Shown here: one piece after another, positions 63,159 through 64,000 of the stretch
Layout of the letters: every line of letters begins with the position of its first letter
How positions within the stretch are numbered: the first letter of the stretch is position 1
Source of the DNA: Ideonella_A sakaiensis_A
GTDB lineage: Bacteria > Pseudomonadota > Gammaproteobacteria > Burkholderiales > Burkholderiaceae_C
Direction of reading: 5' to 3'
Assembly: GCF_048320135.1 (NCBI RefSeq)
Contig: NZ_CP182947.1
Location: 4,402,001-4,466,000 of the forward strand
Length of the DNA stretch: 64,000 nt
The notes under the pieces: generated by a model
What the model was told of the DNA's origin: nothing
Database searches by the model: none
Seen by the model: only the letters and a program-made list of their open reading frames with translations
Made by a program: the position numbers and the translations under genes

Positions 63159-64000
63159 TCAGAATATTTCTGCTGGCAACTCGGTGACTGCGGCCGCACC
63201 ATCGATCGCGCTGTCACGCAGGCCTGGTACGCGAGTCAGGATGTGTTCCGCGTAGAAGCGGGCGCTGGCAATCTTGGCGCGCATGAAGTCGGTGTCCTCG
63301 CCCGAAGCGAGTGTGCGTTCGGCTACGAGCAGTGCGCGGCCGAGTTGCCAGCCTGCGGCCAGATTGCCCGCAAGCAACAGGTATGGCACCGAGGCGGCGA
63401 AGACCGCATTCGGATCGACGCGGAATTGTTCGACGACGAAATCGACGACGGCGAGAAAAGCCTGTCGTCCCTGACCCAGGCGACGCGCCATGGCTATCGC
63501 GGCGGCGCTGCCCGAGGCGCGCAACTGACCTTCGGTGGTTTCGATCTGCGCAGCAAGGGCGCGTGCAACCGCTCCGCCATCGCGTACTGTCTTGCGGCCG
63601 ACGAGGTCGTTGGCCTGGATCGCCGTCGTGCCTTCGTAGATGCTGAGGATCTTGGCGTCGCGCAGATGCTGGGCAGCGCCGGTCTCCTCGATGAATCCCA
63701 TGCCGCCGTGCACCTGCACACCCAGGCTCGCCACCTCCAGGCTCATCTCGGTGCTGAACCCCTTGACCAGCGGCACCAGGAATTCGTAGATGGCCTGGCT
63801 GCGCTTTCGTTGTTCGGCATCGACAGAAGCATGGGCGCGGTCGTATTCGGCCGCAGCCACCAGCGCCAGCGCGCGGCAGCCCTCGGTCAACGCGCGCATC
63901 GTCATCAGCATGCGCTTGACGTCCGGGTGGTGGATGATCGGTGCCGCACCGGGCAGCGAGCCATCCACGGGGCGCCCCTGGACCCGCTCTCGGGCATACG
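63159..64000 (-). CDS. Acyl-CoA dehydrogenase, 3' part (gene continues past the window)
   Basis: The C-terminal 280 residues of a large acyl-CoA dehydrogenase; the frame is open to the window edge. IYEGTTAIQANDLVGRKTVR has the catalytic Glu region, preceded by VQVHGGMGFIEETGAAQHLR. The last 120 residues (VARALAAQIETTEGQLRASG... LRDSAIDGAAAVTELPAEIF) form the extra C-terminal domain of the approximately 590-residue dehydrogenases of medium- to long-chain type. N-terminal and FAD domains are outside the window. Confidence 0.9.
   Translation of the reverse strand, partial: YARERVQGRPVDGSLPGAAPIIHHPDVKRMLMTMRALTEGCRALALVAAAEYDRAHASVDAEQRKRSQAIYEFLVPLVKGFSTEMSLEVASLGVQVHGGMGFIEETGAAQHLRDAKILSIYEGTTAIQANDLVGRKTVRDGGAVARALAAQIETTEGQLRASGSAAAIAMARRLGQGRQAFLAVVDFVVEQFRVDPNAVFAASVPYLLLAGNLAAGWQLGRALLVAERTLASGEDTDFMRAKIASARFYAEHILTRVPGLRDSAIDGAAAVTELPAEIF

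Overview
The window reads as a high-GC betaproteobacterial chromosome, most likely Burkholderiales (Alcaligenaceae or Comamonadaceae type). The main reason is the number of Bug/TctC-type extracytoplasmic solute receptors: six intact ones plus the leader remnant of a seventh. They sit among many LysR, IclR and GntR-controlled catabolic operons for organic acids, aromatics and CoA thioesters. No rRNA, tRNA or CRISPR array was seen.

Layout. 1-2563: the 3' end of a nitronate monooxygenase-like gene and a tandem pair of acyl-CoA dehydrogenases. 3252-9702: a LysR regulator, then an apparent operon of Bug receptor, lactonase, aconitase-family enzyme and a periplasmic-binding-fold protein with no signal peptide. 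10094-12196: another Bug receptor with a good terminator, a signal-peptide-only remnant and an amidohydrolase. 12260-20408 (minus strand): a tripartite tricarboxylate transporter (tctC, tctB, tctA) with an Asp/Glu-racemase-superfamily enzyme, then tetronate-type genes (OtnC-like, OtnK-like, an isopropylmalate-dehydrogenase-family enzyme) and a GntR regulator with two winged helices. AT-rich dyads lie upstream of several of these units.

20890-30606 looks like an inserted accessory region. A compact tyrosine recombinase is followed by a six-gene plus-strand cassette: patatin phospholipase, AAA+ ATPase with a C-terminal helix-turn-helix, cytoplasmic subtilisin-like protease, caspase-like protease, an unrecognised protein and a ComEC-like metallo-beta-lactamase. 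The last five genes are overlapping or nearly so, and a 165-base AT-rich palindromic region precedes them. Lipase, two proteases and a probable nuclease next to an ATPase look like a multi-effector conflict or cell-suicide system. I do not recognise this exact gene set as a named system, so it is the main candidate for something undescribed.

30983-40737: a CoA-thioester cluster. CoA transferase, nitronate monooxygenase, SDR, acyl-CoA dehydrogenase, APH-like kinase and a second SDR lie on the minus strand. Bug receptor, enoyl-CoA hydratase and two tandem IclR regulators lie on the plus strand; the first IclR gene has no usual start codon before its DNA-binding domain. The kinase/dehydrogenase pair recalls 4-hydroxyacyl-CoA catabolism.

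40717-54872 (minus strand): a 14-kb run resembling the homoprotocatechuate meta-cleavage pathway (hydratase, semialdehyde dehydrogenase, extradiol dioxygenase, FAH-family isomerase/decarboxylase, HpcH/HpaI aldolase). Embedded in it are a cytochrome P450 with a separate phthalate-dioxygenase-type reductase, a Bug receptor, an acyl-CoA dehydrogenase, an ADP-forming acyl-CoA synthetase, a sulfatase and two decayed genes (an aldehyde dehydrogenase and a MaoC hydratase). A LysR gene diverges at 54996.

56099-62513: tctA, tctB, a Bug receptor, SDR, a divergent type II dehydroquinase-like protein and a TIM-barrel isomerase/dehydratase on the minus strand, with a divergent LysR gene; possibly quinate/shikimate-like catabolism. 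63159 to the end is the 3' part of another acyl-CoA dehydrogenase. Starts were moved from the longest frame wherever a Shine-Dalgarno sequence, signal peptide or family N-terminus supported a later codon. All functions are read from sequence motifs; no database search was possible.
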